A stretch of 35,245 bases of DNA from Verrucomicrobiales bacterium (GTDB taxonomy: Bacteria > Verrucomicrobiota > Verrucomicrobiia > Limisphaerales > Palsa-1400): assembly GCA_003140095.1 (NCBI GenBank), contig PLIU01000308.1, forward strand, positions 1-35,245. The letters run 5' to 3'. Under the pieces are notes generated by a model. It was given only the letters and a program-made list of their open reading frames with translations. It was not told where the DNA came from and did no database searches. Each line of letters starts with the position of its first letter. Within the stretch, counting starts at the first letter, position 1. This document shows, piece by piece, positions 16,927 to 24,838 of this stretch. The position numbers and the translations under genes were made by a program.

Positions 16927-19512
16927 ATGCGTCCATCAGAAAAGACACAAAAGACACTCGTGCTGGTTCTCTTTTTTGCTTCCGGGTTCAGCGGATTGGT
17001 CTATGAGGTCGTTTGGATGCGGCTGCTGTCGCTGATTTTCGGCAACGCGGCCTATGCCTCCGCCACCGTCCTGGCCGGGTTCATGGGCGGCATGGCTATT
17101 GGCGGATTGGTCTTCGGCAAAGTGGCGGACCGGACGCGCGCGCCGCTGCGGCTCTACGGCATCCTGGAGTTGCTGGTCGGAGGTTTTGCGCTGGTGTTTC
17201 CATTTCTGCTCACGGCGCTGCTGCCGGTTTACCTTTGGTACGCCCGCGTTTCGGGCGCTTCCTACCACAGCCTCAGTTTTGCCCAGGCCGTTTTGCTGGT
17301 GCTCCTGCTGCTGATTCCCACCACGTTCATGGGCGGAACACTGCCATTGTTGATACAATACTTGACGCGCGAAACATCCGTCCTGGGACGAAACCTGGGC
17401 CTGCTCTACGGCCTGAACACCTGGGGCGCGGTGCTGGGTTGCGCCGCAGCGGGATTCATTCTAGTCGCGGCCATGGGCATCCGGGCGACGACCTGGCTGG
17501 CCGTGGCCCTGACCGTGTTGGTGGGAGTCGCGGCTCTGGTCCTAAACGGATGTTCGACAGCGACGGAGACCGCCGCCAGCATGGCTTCAGAAAAGCCCGA
17601 CACAGAGAGTTACCCGGCGTGGTGCATCCGACTGGTGCTGGTCCTGCTGGGAATTGCGGGGTTGACGGGCATGGCTTATGAGGTCCTCTGGACGCGGGTG
17701 CTGACCTTCCTGACGGGGACGACCACTTACGCATTCACCATCATGTTGACAACGTATTTGTGCGGATTGGCTTTGGGGGGCATCGCGACGGCGTGGTTCA
17801 CCGACCGCAGCAAGCGGCTGCTGGAGGTTCTGGCCGTACTGCAAACATTCCTGGGCCTGAGCGTGCTCGCCACGCTGGCCTGCACGCCCATTATCATGAA
17901 ATCGTTGAACAATATTATCTTCCAGGGAAACACGATGCGGTTCAGCGATTTCACCAGCTTTATTGTGCTCCAGGCGGGGGTGTCACTCATTTTTGTTTTT
18001 CCGGGGGCGGTGCTCATGGGCATGACGTTTCCGGTCGCGGCCAAAATTTGCGCCGCCGCGCGCGGGCACGCCGGGTCGGGCGTGGGAGTCAGTTATTTTG
18101 CCGACACCTTCGGCGCCATTGGCGGTTCGCTCGCCGCCGGATTCTATCTCATTCCCCGGTTCGGCACACTGCGCAGCTTGATCCTGCTGGCTCTGGTAAA
18201 CATGGCCATTGGCGTGGTGGCGTTCTGTTGCCGGCGCGGCGCGGAAATGACTTTTTCCGTCGCCCGCCTTGGGCTGCTGGGCGCGGCTTTGGCGGCGGTC
18301 GGATTCTCGGTCCGCGGCGGCATCCCGCCCGACACGTTCTCGGGGATATTCGTTCCTTCGGATGCGCGCCTGACCTACTTCGACGAGGACATTGGAGGCA
18401 CGGTGACGATCGAGGATTACGGCGATCATCGCACCATCTCCATCAATGGCGTCAACGTGGCCGGGACCGACCTGAAATTTCAAACCACGCAAAAACTCCA
18501 GGCGCATCTGGCGTTGCTGATCCATTCCAAGCCGGACAAAGTCCTGCAGATCGGCTTCGGCTCCGGCGGCACGGCCTGGGCGATAACGCGGCATCCTGTC
18601 AAACAGATTGATTGCGTGGAAATCACCGCCGCCGTCATCAAAGCCAACGATCAATTCCCGGAGAGCAATCACGGCGTCCTGCGCGACAAACGCGTCCACG
18701 TGCGCATTGACGACGCCCGCAGCTACCTGGTCAAGACGGACCAAACTTATGACGTTATCCTCTCCGATTCCATCCATCCGCGCCTGGCCGGCAACGGGGG
18801 GCTGTATTGCGTCGATTATTTTCGATTGTGCCACGCGCATCTCAACGCGGGCGGCATTTTTTCGGCGTGGCTGCCCTATTACGGTTTGGCGCTGGAAGAT
18901 TTCCGGGTGGCGGTGCGGTCGTTGAAAGCGGTCTTCCCGCACGTCTATCTTTTCCATTCCCCGATGGGACGCACCGAATGGACCATCATCCTGGGCACGC
19001 TCGAGCCGCTGAGCTTGGACGTGGCTGCGCTCCAGCGGAAGATGGCCGTCCCAGCGGTGGCCGACGACTTGAAGTTGATTGAAGTGGAACGGGTGGAGGA
19101 CTTGCTGGATTGCTTCTTGTTGGGAGACGGGCGGCTGGCGGAATTCCTCGGCAGCGGCCAGGCCTTGAACACCGATGATTTTCCGTACTTGGAATACATC
19201 GCCGCGCGCTCGGCCATCGGCAGCAGCCGGCAAGGGCTGTTGCCCCCGATTTACTCCCAATTCCTCCGGTGCCGGGAGGATGTTTTTTCGTATGTAACGA
19301 ACACGCCGGCGGTGTGGCTGCCAGCCATCCATCAATCCTGGGCCTCCGCGGAGTTGGTGCTGCGGGCGCGCCTGGCCGAATTGAGCGAGCCGGCCGATCC
19401 GAAAGAAATTCGCCAAACACTCGAGGCCGCCTTGCAACTGGACCCGCGCAACAACGTCGCCAGGAATCTGCTGCAGAAATATTTGGATGCACCGCAGCCT
19501 ACCACAAAGTAA
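16927..19512 (+). CDS. Membrane-fused spermidine synthase-like protein
   Basis: An 861-aa protein with a multi-pass membrane part (about residues 10-470) fused to a SpeE-like Rossmann domain (about 480-750). The membrane part contains an internal duplication: GLVYEVVWMRLL near residues 24-35 recurs as GMAYEVLWTRVL near 245-256, each followed by helices and a FGKVADR / WFTDRSK loop. In the soluble part, LQIGFGSGG (about 540), the acidic ECVEIT-like position (QIDCVEIT), DDARSYL (about 594) and YDVILSDS (about 607-615) are the nucleotide/substrate-site motifs of polyamine synthases. Fused proteins of this type are widespread, but true aminopropyltransferase activity is usually unproven. The C-terminal ~100 residues end in a helical TPR-like stretch (LEAALQLDPRNNVARNLL). 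Some 136 bp separate it from the sulfatase. Confidence 0.85.
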   Translation: MRPSEKTQKTLVLVLFFASGFSGLVYEVVWMRLLSLIFGNAAYASATVLAGFMGGMAIGGLVFGKVADRTRAPLRLYGILELLVGGFALVFPFLLTALLPVYLWYARVSGASYHSLSFAQAVLLVLLLLIPTTFMGGTLPLLIQYLTRETSVLGRNLGLLYGLNTWGAVLGCAAAGFILVAAMGIRATTWLAVALTVLVGVAALVLNGCSTATETAASMASEKPDTESYPAWCIRLVLVLLGIAGLTGMAYEVLWTRVLTFLTGTTTYAFTIMLTTYLCGLALGGIATAWFTDRSKRLLEVLAVLQTFLGLSVLATLACTPIIMKSLNNIIFQGNTMRFSDFTSFIVLQAGVSLIFVFPGAVLMGMTFPVAAKICAAARGHAGSGVGVSYFADTFGAIGGSLAAGFYLIPRFGTLRSLILLALVNMAIGVVAFCCRRGAEMTFSVARLGLLGAALAAVGFSVRGGIPPDTFSGIFVPSDARLTYFDEDIGGTVTIEDYGDHRTISINGVNVAGTDLKFQTTQKLQAHLALLIHSKPDKVLQIGFGSGGTAWAITRHPVKQIDCVEITAAVIKANDQFPESNHGVLRDKRVHVRIDDARSYLVKTDQTYDVILSDSIHPRLAGNGGLYCVDYFRLCHAHLNAGGIFSAWLPYYGLALEDFRVAVRSLKAVFPHVYLFHSPMGRTEWTIILGTLEPLSLDVAALQRKMAVPAVADDLKLIEVERVEDLLDCFLLGDGRLAEFLGSGQALNTDDFPYLEYIAARSAIGSSRQGLLPPIYSQFLRCREDVFSYVTNTPAVWLPAIHQSWASAELVLRARLAELSEPADPKEIRQTLEAALQLDPRNNVARNLLQKYLDAPQPTTK

Positions 19513-19862
19513 ACGACCACCACCCAACTCAGTCCGTAGGAGAGAAGATCAATCCCCATGCAGGTAATCTCAATATGTGCGAGAGCGAAAGGCCAGAACT
19601 GGGCGGCACATTCATTGCGACTTGCGGTTGTGGACTGGCGAGGAGGACAGACTCTTGGGGACCGCCCACGACGAGAAGACCGCCCGACTGATTCATCGAA
19701 GCCGGGAGACGGGGCGCGAGCGGCGCAACATGGTTGGCATACCAAAACTCAGAATGGAAACAAAAAGGGCTTGATTTTGCGCGCTGGCGGCGTCATGCTT
19801 CCGGGCCAGATCGGTCAGACTATGACTCGGCTTTTGTTCGCTCGGTAAAGACCAAACAAATT
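19513..19862. other. Intergenic stretch, nothing identified
   Basis: 350 bases between the spermidine synthase-like gene and the next small gene. Short overlapping frames exist in several phases (for example 19558-19848) but share no family features and look like chance or gene decay. No clear terminator or promoter is seen. Confidence 0.5.
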
Positions 19863-20234
19863 ATGAAATCGACAGTTCCTTTTACGATGGAGAATCCCCT
19901 CTGGTTCGCGGAAACCGAGGGCATTCTGTCGGCCGACGAGAGTGACCTTAAATTGGAGTTCCGCACCTCCGACGCCGTGATTGGACTTATCAAATCGGAC
20001 ATTCGCGAAGTGAAGCTGGCGATTGATGGCATCGAGGAAATTACGTTTCAAAAGGGCTTGTTGTTGGGTTGCTCCATCAACATTCGAGTTGCGGAGATGA
20101 GGGCCGCTTCAGACCTTCCCGCTTACAAACAAGGAGAAGTTGAGCTTTCAATTGATGGAAAGCACAGCGAAGCCGCTGCGGAACTTGTCTCGTCCGTGCA
20201 ACTCGCGGTGGCAGCCAGAAAGAGGAACACCTAG
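19863..20234 (+). CDS. Small PH-like hypothetical protein
   Basis: A 123-aa protein. The sequence alternates beta-strand-like segments (LKLEFRTSDAVIGLIKS, EVKLAIDGIEEITFQKG, LLLGCSINIRVAEM) and ends with a helix (SEAAAELVSSVQLAVAAR), as in small bacterial pleckstrin-homology-like proteins of unknown function. The frame is open from 19734, but ATG 19863 gives the likely complete domain; the ribosome-binding site is weak. It converges on the HDOD gene 126 bp away. Function is unknown and the fold assignment is by eye. Confidence 0.6.
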   Translation: MKSTVPFTMENPLWFAETEGILSADESDLKLEFRTSDAVIGLIKSDIREVKLAIDGIEEITFQKGLLLGCSINIRVAEMRAASDLPAYKQGEVELSIDGKHSEAAAELVSSVQLAVAARKRNT

Positions 20235-20360
20235 TTGAAGTAGTTGGTATCATTGAAGTTATACCCTGCCAGACTGGTGTTGGAAACTTTCCAAAAATCT
20301 CAGGCGTGTAAAACGGGGTCGTGAGATTGGCCGGATGAATTCGCAGCCTCATGCCGCAGC

Positions 20361-21200
20361 TTAGAATTGGGGGAATGACTGCATCTCATTCTGAATGCCC
20401 GAGACGATTTGTTCCATTTTTTTCACGTCCATACCGAACACTTCTGCGTTCATATTGTTGGCCTCAGAAAGACGGGCTTCCCATCCGGGAGCGGTGCCAG
20501 AAAGGAGGGCAACGCAATTCGCGAGATAAACCACGGCTGATAATTGAATGGCGGGCTTCGTCACAGGAGAATGATGATTGGCCACGGCTTCGATAATTAT
20601 TTCCGGCAAGGACCACCGTTGCAGCAAGCAAGCCCCAACTTCGCTGTGGTCGGCTCCTAGTACGGCTTTCTCCGCCGCAAAACGCGAGAGAGACTCGTGG
20701 AAAATTTTACTTCGAATGTCGGCTCTGGCTTTTGGGGTCAATATTTTGTTTATGACCGTCTTGCCGATGTCATGCAGCAAGCCGGCGGTGAAGGCTGCGG
20801 ACGGGAGAAAATCATCTTGGAATTCCACCTTGGCCAGATACTCGGAGCCGACACCAGTACTCAACGAGTGTGCCCAAAGGCCGTTGGCTTCGACGGCGTA
20901 ACCAGGCTCGGTCCATCCCAAAGCCCCGCCAAAACCGATGGCGCAGACCATGCGGAAGATCACCCTGTCTCCGAGGATCGACAGGGCTTGATCAACGGAG
21001 ACGACCTGTTCGGGCACGCCGCAAAAGGCCGAGTTGCAGACCCGCAGCAGTTTGGCGGTGAGAACATGGTCGCAACGGATGGTTTTAACGAGTTCGTCCC
21101 TGTGCAATTTCGGCTGATTGAGTTGCATGGTGAGCCTGCGCGCCGTTTCCGACACCACTGGCAAATCTTTCGCCTGGGCTACTATTTCCTCAGCGGTCAT
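20361..21200 (-). CDS. HDOD-domain signalling protein
   Basis: A 279-aa protein made almost entirely of one HDOD domain, a catalytically uncertain relative of HD phosphohydrolases found in bacterial signalling and stress regulators. Seen: the N-terminal helical LPVVSETARRLTMQL, CDHVLTAKLLRVCNS (about 44-58), then HD-type signatures SAAFTAGLLHDIGKTVI, GADHSEVGACLLQRWSLP and EAVANHH. No receiver, GGDEF or EAL domain is attached. ATG 21200 has AAAAGGA upstream on the minus strand, though at a long distance (~20 bases). Confidence 0.88.
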   Translation of the reverse strand: MTAEEIVAQAKDLPVVSETARRLTMQLNQPKLHRDELVKTIRCDHVLTAKLLRVCNSAFCGVPEQVVSVDQALSILGDRVIFRMVCAIGFGGALGWTEPGYAVEANGLWAHSLSTGVGSEYLAKVEFQDDFLPSAAFTAGLLHDIGKTVINKILTPKARADIRSKIFHESLSRFAAEKAVLGADHSEVGACLLQRWSLPEIIIEAVANHHSPVTKPAIQLSAVVYLANCVALLSGTAPGWEARLSEANNMNAEVFGMDVKKMEQIVSGIQNEMQSFPQF

Positions 21201-21624
21201 ATCAGTGTGGCAAGCAATTCCTTTTTATAAGCATCTAAAGTTGAATGGGATGTGTTCATCGCCTGTTGGCCAAAAATTGATGCTTCACCTGATTGGTCAG
21301 GATGTTCGATTTTTACGCCTGCTTGCAAGTTCTAATGGCACTATCGGCAAAAGCAAACAAAACTGAAGTCTTTAAGTGACTTTTGTTCTCATCTCCTTCC
21401 TTGTACAGGTGGCAAGAAGAATCAGTTTTGTTGAAGAATCACTTTGTTGTGCCATAAACAATTCCTCTGATTTGACTGGACGCCCGGAGAAACGCCAGAA
21501 AGGGATGAGAAACCGCCTCAGAACCCCACAACTGGCACAGAGTTGGTCCAGAGAGCTTTATTTGCATCGAAAATTGAGTGGAGCATCAAATATGTAAACG
21601 GTTGATGTTATTGAAGTTAAAAGG
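21201..21624. other. Intergenic stretch between HDOD gene and tRNA-Phe
   Basis: About 420 bases, more AT-rich than the region to its left. No convincing gene; the longest frame (21376-21597) has no recognisable features. It lies on the 3' side of the tRNA, where integrated elements often sit, and could hold decayed element DNA. I see no copy of the tRNA 3' end in it. Confidence 0.45.
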
Positions 21625-21700
<76 letters not shown>

Positions 21701-21791
21701 TAACCAACTGATTACAAAGACATTATGCAGTTTTTAATCACCGTTATTTTTCCTATTGCATCCCACCATTGTATCCCGTATATTAAACTCG

Positions 21792-22952
21792 ATGAAAGCG
21801 ATATACGAAACTACATCGGCGGGAGTGGAAAACATCCCGGCAACAAAACGAGACTCGCACGTCTCCACAGACGGCAAGTGGCGGTCCTTCCCCAAAGTCC
21901 CGAATTTGCTGCAATACGTCATTGCGGGAACATATTACGCTCGCTGTAAGGTCGATGGCAAGCCCGTACGTTCAAGTCTTGAAACCGACGTATTTTCAGT
22001 GGCCAAGGTTCGACTCCCGGACAAACTCAAGGATCTGCGGAAGCCCAAAGCAGTCGTCGGCACTTTCACCGATGGTCGTGTGCAATTCGAGCAACAAACC
22101 AAGTGCGACCACACCCTGGCGGAATTGTCCAAGGTTTATCGTCTTCGGTGCATTGAATGCCTCTTGCGCTCGTGGCCCGAACTGGACGCCAAAAAGGTGG
22201 ACACCATTACGGAGCCGGAATGTCGCCAATGGGCGCAACGCTACGCCGAAAAATATGCTCCGCAGTTTTTCAACAATACGATCAACGTATTCCGGCAGAT
22301 TCTCGGCCTCGCTGGTCTTGGGCATGACGCGAATCCAGTTTTCAAAATCAAACGTCTCGGAGTGCGGTCGAAACCCTTGGAGCTTCCGACGACGGAGCAA
22401 TTTGAGCGGCTGGTGGAAGTGATCGCCACATCCGGCGCTGGCCAGTCGAAAGACTGCGCTGACTTGGTGAGTTTTTTGAGTTTCACCGGCTGCCGCATTG
22501 CCGAGATGAAACAAGCCCATTGGCGAGATGTTGATTGGGACCGCAACGAAATCACCATCCAATGCGTGAAACGCCGTGCAACCAGCAATGCGTCGCTTAC
22601 AAGGGTCATTCCGTTGATTCCGGCGTTGCGCCAGTTGCTCGAACGGTTGAAACACAAACAGCAGCCCCAGGCCGACGACAGGATTTGCCAAGTCTCAGAA
22701 TGTCAAAAATCGTTGACGCGGGCCTGCCGCATCGTCGGTTGCGCCCGGCTTACCCATCATTCCCTGCGACACCTTTTTGCGACGCGCTGCGTTGAAAGCG
22801 GTATTGATATACCGACTGTCGCCCGCTGGCTTGGTCACAGTGATGGCGGAATGCTGGCGTTAAAAATCTACGGGCATTTGCGCCGGGAACATTCGCAAAG
22901 CATGGCCGCTAAAGTGACCTTCGGAACCAATGGCGCAGCGACAAATGGTTAA
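21792..22952 (+). CDS. Tyrosine recombinase/integrase
   Basis: A 386-aa site-specific recombinase of the phage-integrase family. Seen: an N-terminal arm/core-binding region (YYARCKVDGKPVRSSLETD; SKVYRLRCIECLLRSWPEL) and the catalytic domain with Arg235 in TGCRIAEM, His323-S-L-Arg326, His349 in WLGHSDG and the nucleophile Tyr360 in KIYGHL. All expected catalytic residues are present. The frame opens with TTG at 21756, but ATG 21792 (MKAIYETT) is the better start; no Shine-Dalgarno is seen. Its position beside tRNA-Phe and upstream of a defence operon suggests it mobilised, or once mobilised, this island. Confidence 0.93.
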   Translation: MKAIYETTSAGVENIPATKRDSHVSTDGKWRSFPKVPNLLQYVIAGTYYARCKVDGKPVRSSLETDVFSVAKVRLPDKLKDLRKPKAVVGTFTDGRVQFEQQTKCDHTLAELSKVYRLRCIECLLRSWPELDAKKVDTITEPECRQWAQRYAEKYAPQFFNNTINVFRQILGLAGLGHDANPVFKIKRLGVRSKPLELPTTEQFERLVEVIATSGAGQSKDCADLVSFLSFTGCRIAEMKQAHWRDVDWDRNEITIQCVKRRATSNASLTRVIPLIPALRQLLERLKHKQQPQADDRICQVSECQKSLTRACRIVGCARLTHHSLRHLFATRCVESGIDIPTVARWLGHSDGGMLALKIYGHLRREHSQSMAAKVTFGTNGAATNG

Positions 22953-23232
22953 GGTCGCAAAGTGGGGCGAGCAAACCGTCTTGTTCAAATCCGCCTCGCT
23001 GGTCACTTGACTCACCTTCGCCGGAGTCCTGACGGGAATAGTTAAATCAAAAGGTTAAGGTTCCTGAAGAACGATCAGCTTTGTTCTCCATGCTGAGGCG
23101 AAAACCGCCTCAACTGGATTCTTCCATGTTTTGTATGGTCTAATTGGACATTCCTGCTATCGTCTCAATCGTTTAGCAGCACCATTCAAAAAAGCAGTTT
23201 TTTATGTGTGACTCTGCAATCAGTGAGATTTT
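22953..23232. other. Upstream region of the defence operon
   Basis: 280 bases without a gene. A 7-bp hairpin, TGAGGCG (23094-23100), loop aaaac, CGCCTCA (23106-23112), has no following T-run, so an operator or leader structure is more likely than a terminator. TTGGAC at 23144-23149 could be a -35 element, but no good -10 follows. The operon promoter most likely lies here. Confidence 0.4.
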
Positions 23233-23424
23233 ATGAAAGAACGTTGGCTGTCAGTTCAACAAATTGCGACGCACTTGGGTGTCAACCCGGATACGATCTA
23301 CAAATGGATCGAACGAAAGAACCTCCCGGCGCATAAAGTGGGACGCCTCTGGAAATTTCTGGCGTCCGAGGTTGACGAGTGGGTCAAAGGCGGCAAAGCG
23401 GGTCAGAAAAAGGAGAAAAAATGA
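23233..23424 (+). CDS. Excisionase-type helix-turn-helix protein
   Basis: A 63-aa single-domain DNA-binding protein of the MerR/excisionase HTH_17 type. The helix-turn-helix is LSVQQIATHLGVNPDTIYKW (about 6-25), followed by the wing AHKVGRLWKFLASEVDEWV and a lysine-rich tail. It could regulate the downstream defence genes, from which it is 36 bp away in the same direction, or act as the recombination directionality factor of the integrase 280 bp upstream. Small HTH genes are found at the head of comparable McrBC-related operons. The start is ATG 23233. Confidence 0.85.
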   Translation: MKERWLSVQQIATHLGVNPDTIYKWIERKNLPAHKVGRLWKFLASEVDEWVKGGKAGQKKEKK

Positions 23425-23460
23425 CGACCTCATCGAATCATCCCAAACAACCGGGTCATT

Positions 23461-24816
23461 ATGAATAACGAATCTGCCCCCGAAGCCCGCGTGTCCGCTG
23501 CTCCGGGCGCTGTCATTAAACCGTGGTTGAGCGCCGTTTTGATTTTCGCACTGGCGGGCAACGTGCTCCTCTCGGCGATACTCATCATAAAACTGAGTGG
23601 CTTCGAGGACATGAAAAGACGGGCTGATGAGACTGAGGCCGAAGCAGCAACAAACCGCACGGAATTAGCGTCGCTCCAAGCTGATGTAGATTCGTTGAGT
23701 AAGCAGAAAGACGCTTTGGCACCAACTGTGGCGGACTGGGAAAAGCGCCTCAAAGAAAAAGCTGTCGCCGAAGCTGCTTTGGCGAATATGGAAGGGAAGC
23801 GGCAGCAGACAGAGATGGATATTGTTCAAGCAGGCAAACGTCTGGAAGAAATCAATCAGAAAGTGCTTGAGTCAGAAAAGCAAAAAACCGAACTCGACTC
23901 GACCATAGAAAGGCTCAAATCGGAACTGGTTTCTCTGACAAAAACGAACGTGGACGCCAAAGCCGCGTTAAACCTCGCTTCGGAAGCAGAGCGACGGCTT
24001 GATGAAGCAACGAATGCCCTCGCCAGTACCGATGCGCGTCGCAAGCAATTTGACGCTGATGCCGCAGCAGCGCAGACACGCCTCGACCAACTCCAAAAAG
24101 AAGCCGACGATTTGCGCCAGACGCGGGAAAAGTCAAATACTGAGTCGGCCACATTGCGTCAACAAATTCAGTCTTTCAAAGACCAACTCGCCACGTTTGA
24201 TCAGCAGGCGGCAGATTTAAAAGCACGTCAGGCCGCTGTCGGGCAGGAGGAACAAAAACTTGCGAAGCTCCAGCAACAAGTTTCGACGGAAGAAGCTCGC
24301 GCTGGCGAGATGGAGGCCCGGCAACAGCAGGTTGTATCTGAACTCGCGCAGTTGACCAATCGTCTAGACCAGGCCCGCAGCCAAGCCGCCGATTGGGAAA
24401 CCAAACGCGATATAAACCAACAGACTGGAACCAAAGCCATTCAGGACCTCGCGGCAGCTCAAAAGATTCTCGTCGAGACCCAAGCCTCACAAGACCAACT
24501 GTCCCGCGAACAGGCCAAACTCGTGGCCCAAGTGGCAGGATCGAAGAAGGACTTGGAACAATCGCGCAAGGATGCTGCCGAATCAGAGGTGCGCCTCGAC
24601 ACTGCAAAGGCCGATTTACAAAAGGCCGATGCCGATCTGTCTGCGATCCGCAAATTATCGCAGGAGTTCTCCGCCAAACAGGGCGAGTTGACGCGCGAAG
24701 TTTCGGGATTGGAGGCGACCATTGAACGCTTGAAAAAGGAGAAGGAGGCGTTGGAGAAGGAACTCGGCAAGCTGGAAAGCCAGAAACCGAAGGCCCCTGC
24801 GGAGGGAAATAAATAA
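23461..24816 (+). CDS. Membrane-anchored coiled-coil protein
   Basis: A 451-aa protein with a short N-terminal cytoplasmic segment, one transmembrane helix (about residues 21-45, WLSAVLIFALAGNVLLSAIL), then roughly 390 residues of continuous heptad-rich, Glu/Lys/Gln/Ala-rich coiled coil with no globular domain. It is likely a membrane-tethered scaffold. The next gene repeats the same design (transmembrane helix plus coiled coil) but adds an NTPase, so the two may form hetero-coiled coils. Coiled-coil partners are characteristic of CoCoNuT-type McrBC relatives. It has only a weak ribosome-binding site and ends 22 bp before the start of the next gene. SMC-like or phage tape-measure origin is unlikely: there is no ATPase head. 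Confidence 0.8.
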   Translation: MNNESAPEARVSAAPGAVIKPWLSAVLIFALAGNVLLSAILIIKLSGFEDMKRRADETEAEAATNRTELASLQADVDSLSKQKDALAPTVADWEKRLKEKAVAEAALANMEGKRQQTEMDIVQAGKRLEEINQKVLESEKQKTELDSTIERLKSELVSLTKTNVDAKAALNLASEAERRLDEATNALASTDARRKQFDADAAAAQTRLDQLQKEADDLRQTREKSNTESATLRQQIQSFKDQLATFDQQAADLKARQAAVGQEEQKLAKLQQQVSTEEARAGEMEARQQQVVSELAQLTNRLDQARSQAADWETKRDINQQTGTKAIQDLAAAQKILVETQASQDQLSREQAKLVAQVAGSKKDLEQSRKDAAESEVRLDTAKADLQKADADLSAIRKLSQEFSAKQGELTREVSGLEATIERLKKEKEALEKELGKLESQKPKAPAEGNK

Positions 24817-24838
24817 AACATTCTTCTAGGAGGAAATG

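Noticed and set aside
20077-20352. Minus-strand frame between the PH-like and HDOD genes
   Set aside because: It mostly overlaps the better-supported + strand gene and shows no family features.
21376-21597. 73-codon frame near the tRNA
   Set aside because: No recognisable motif, no good ribosome-binding site; likely chance.
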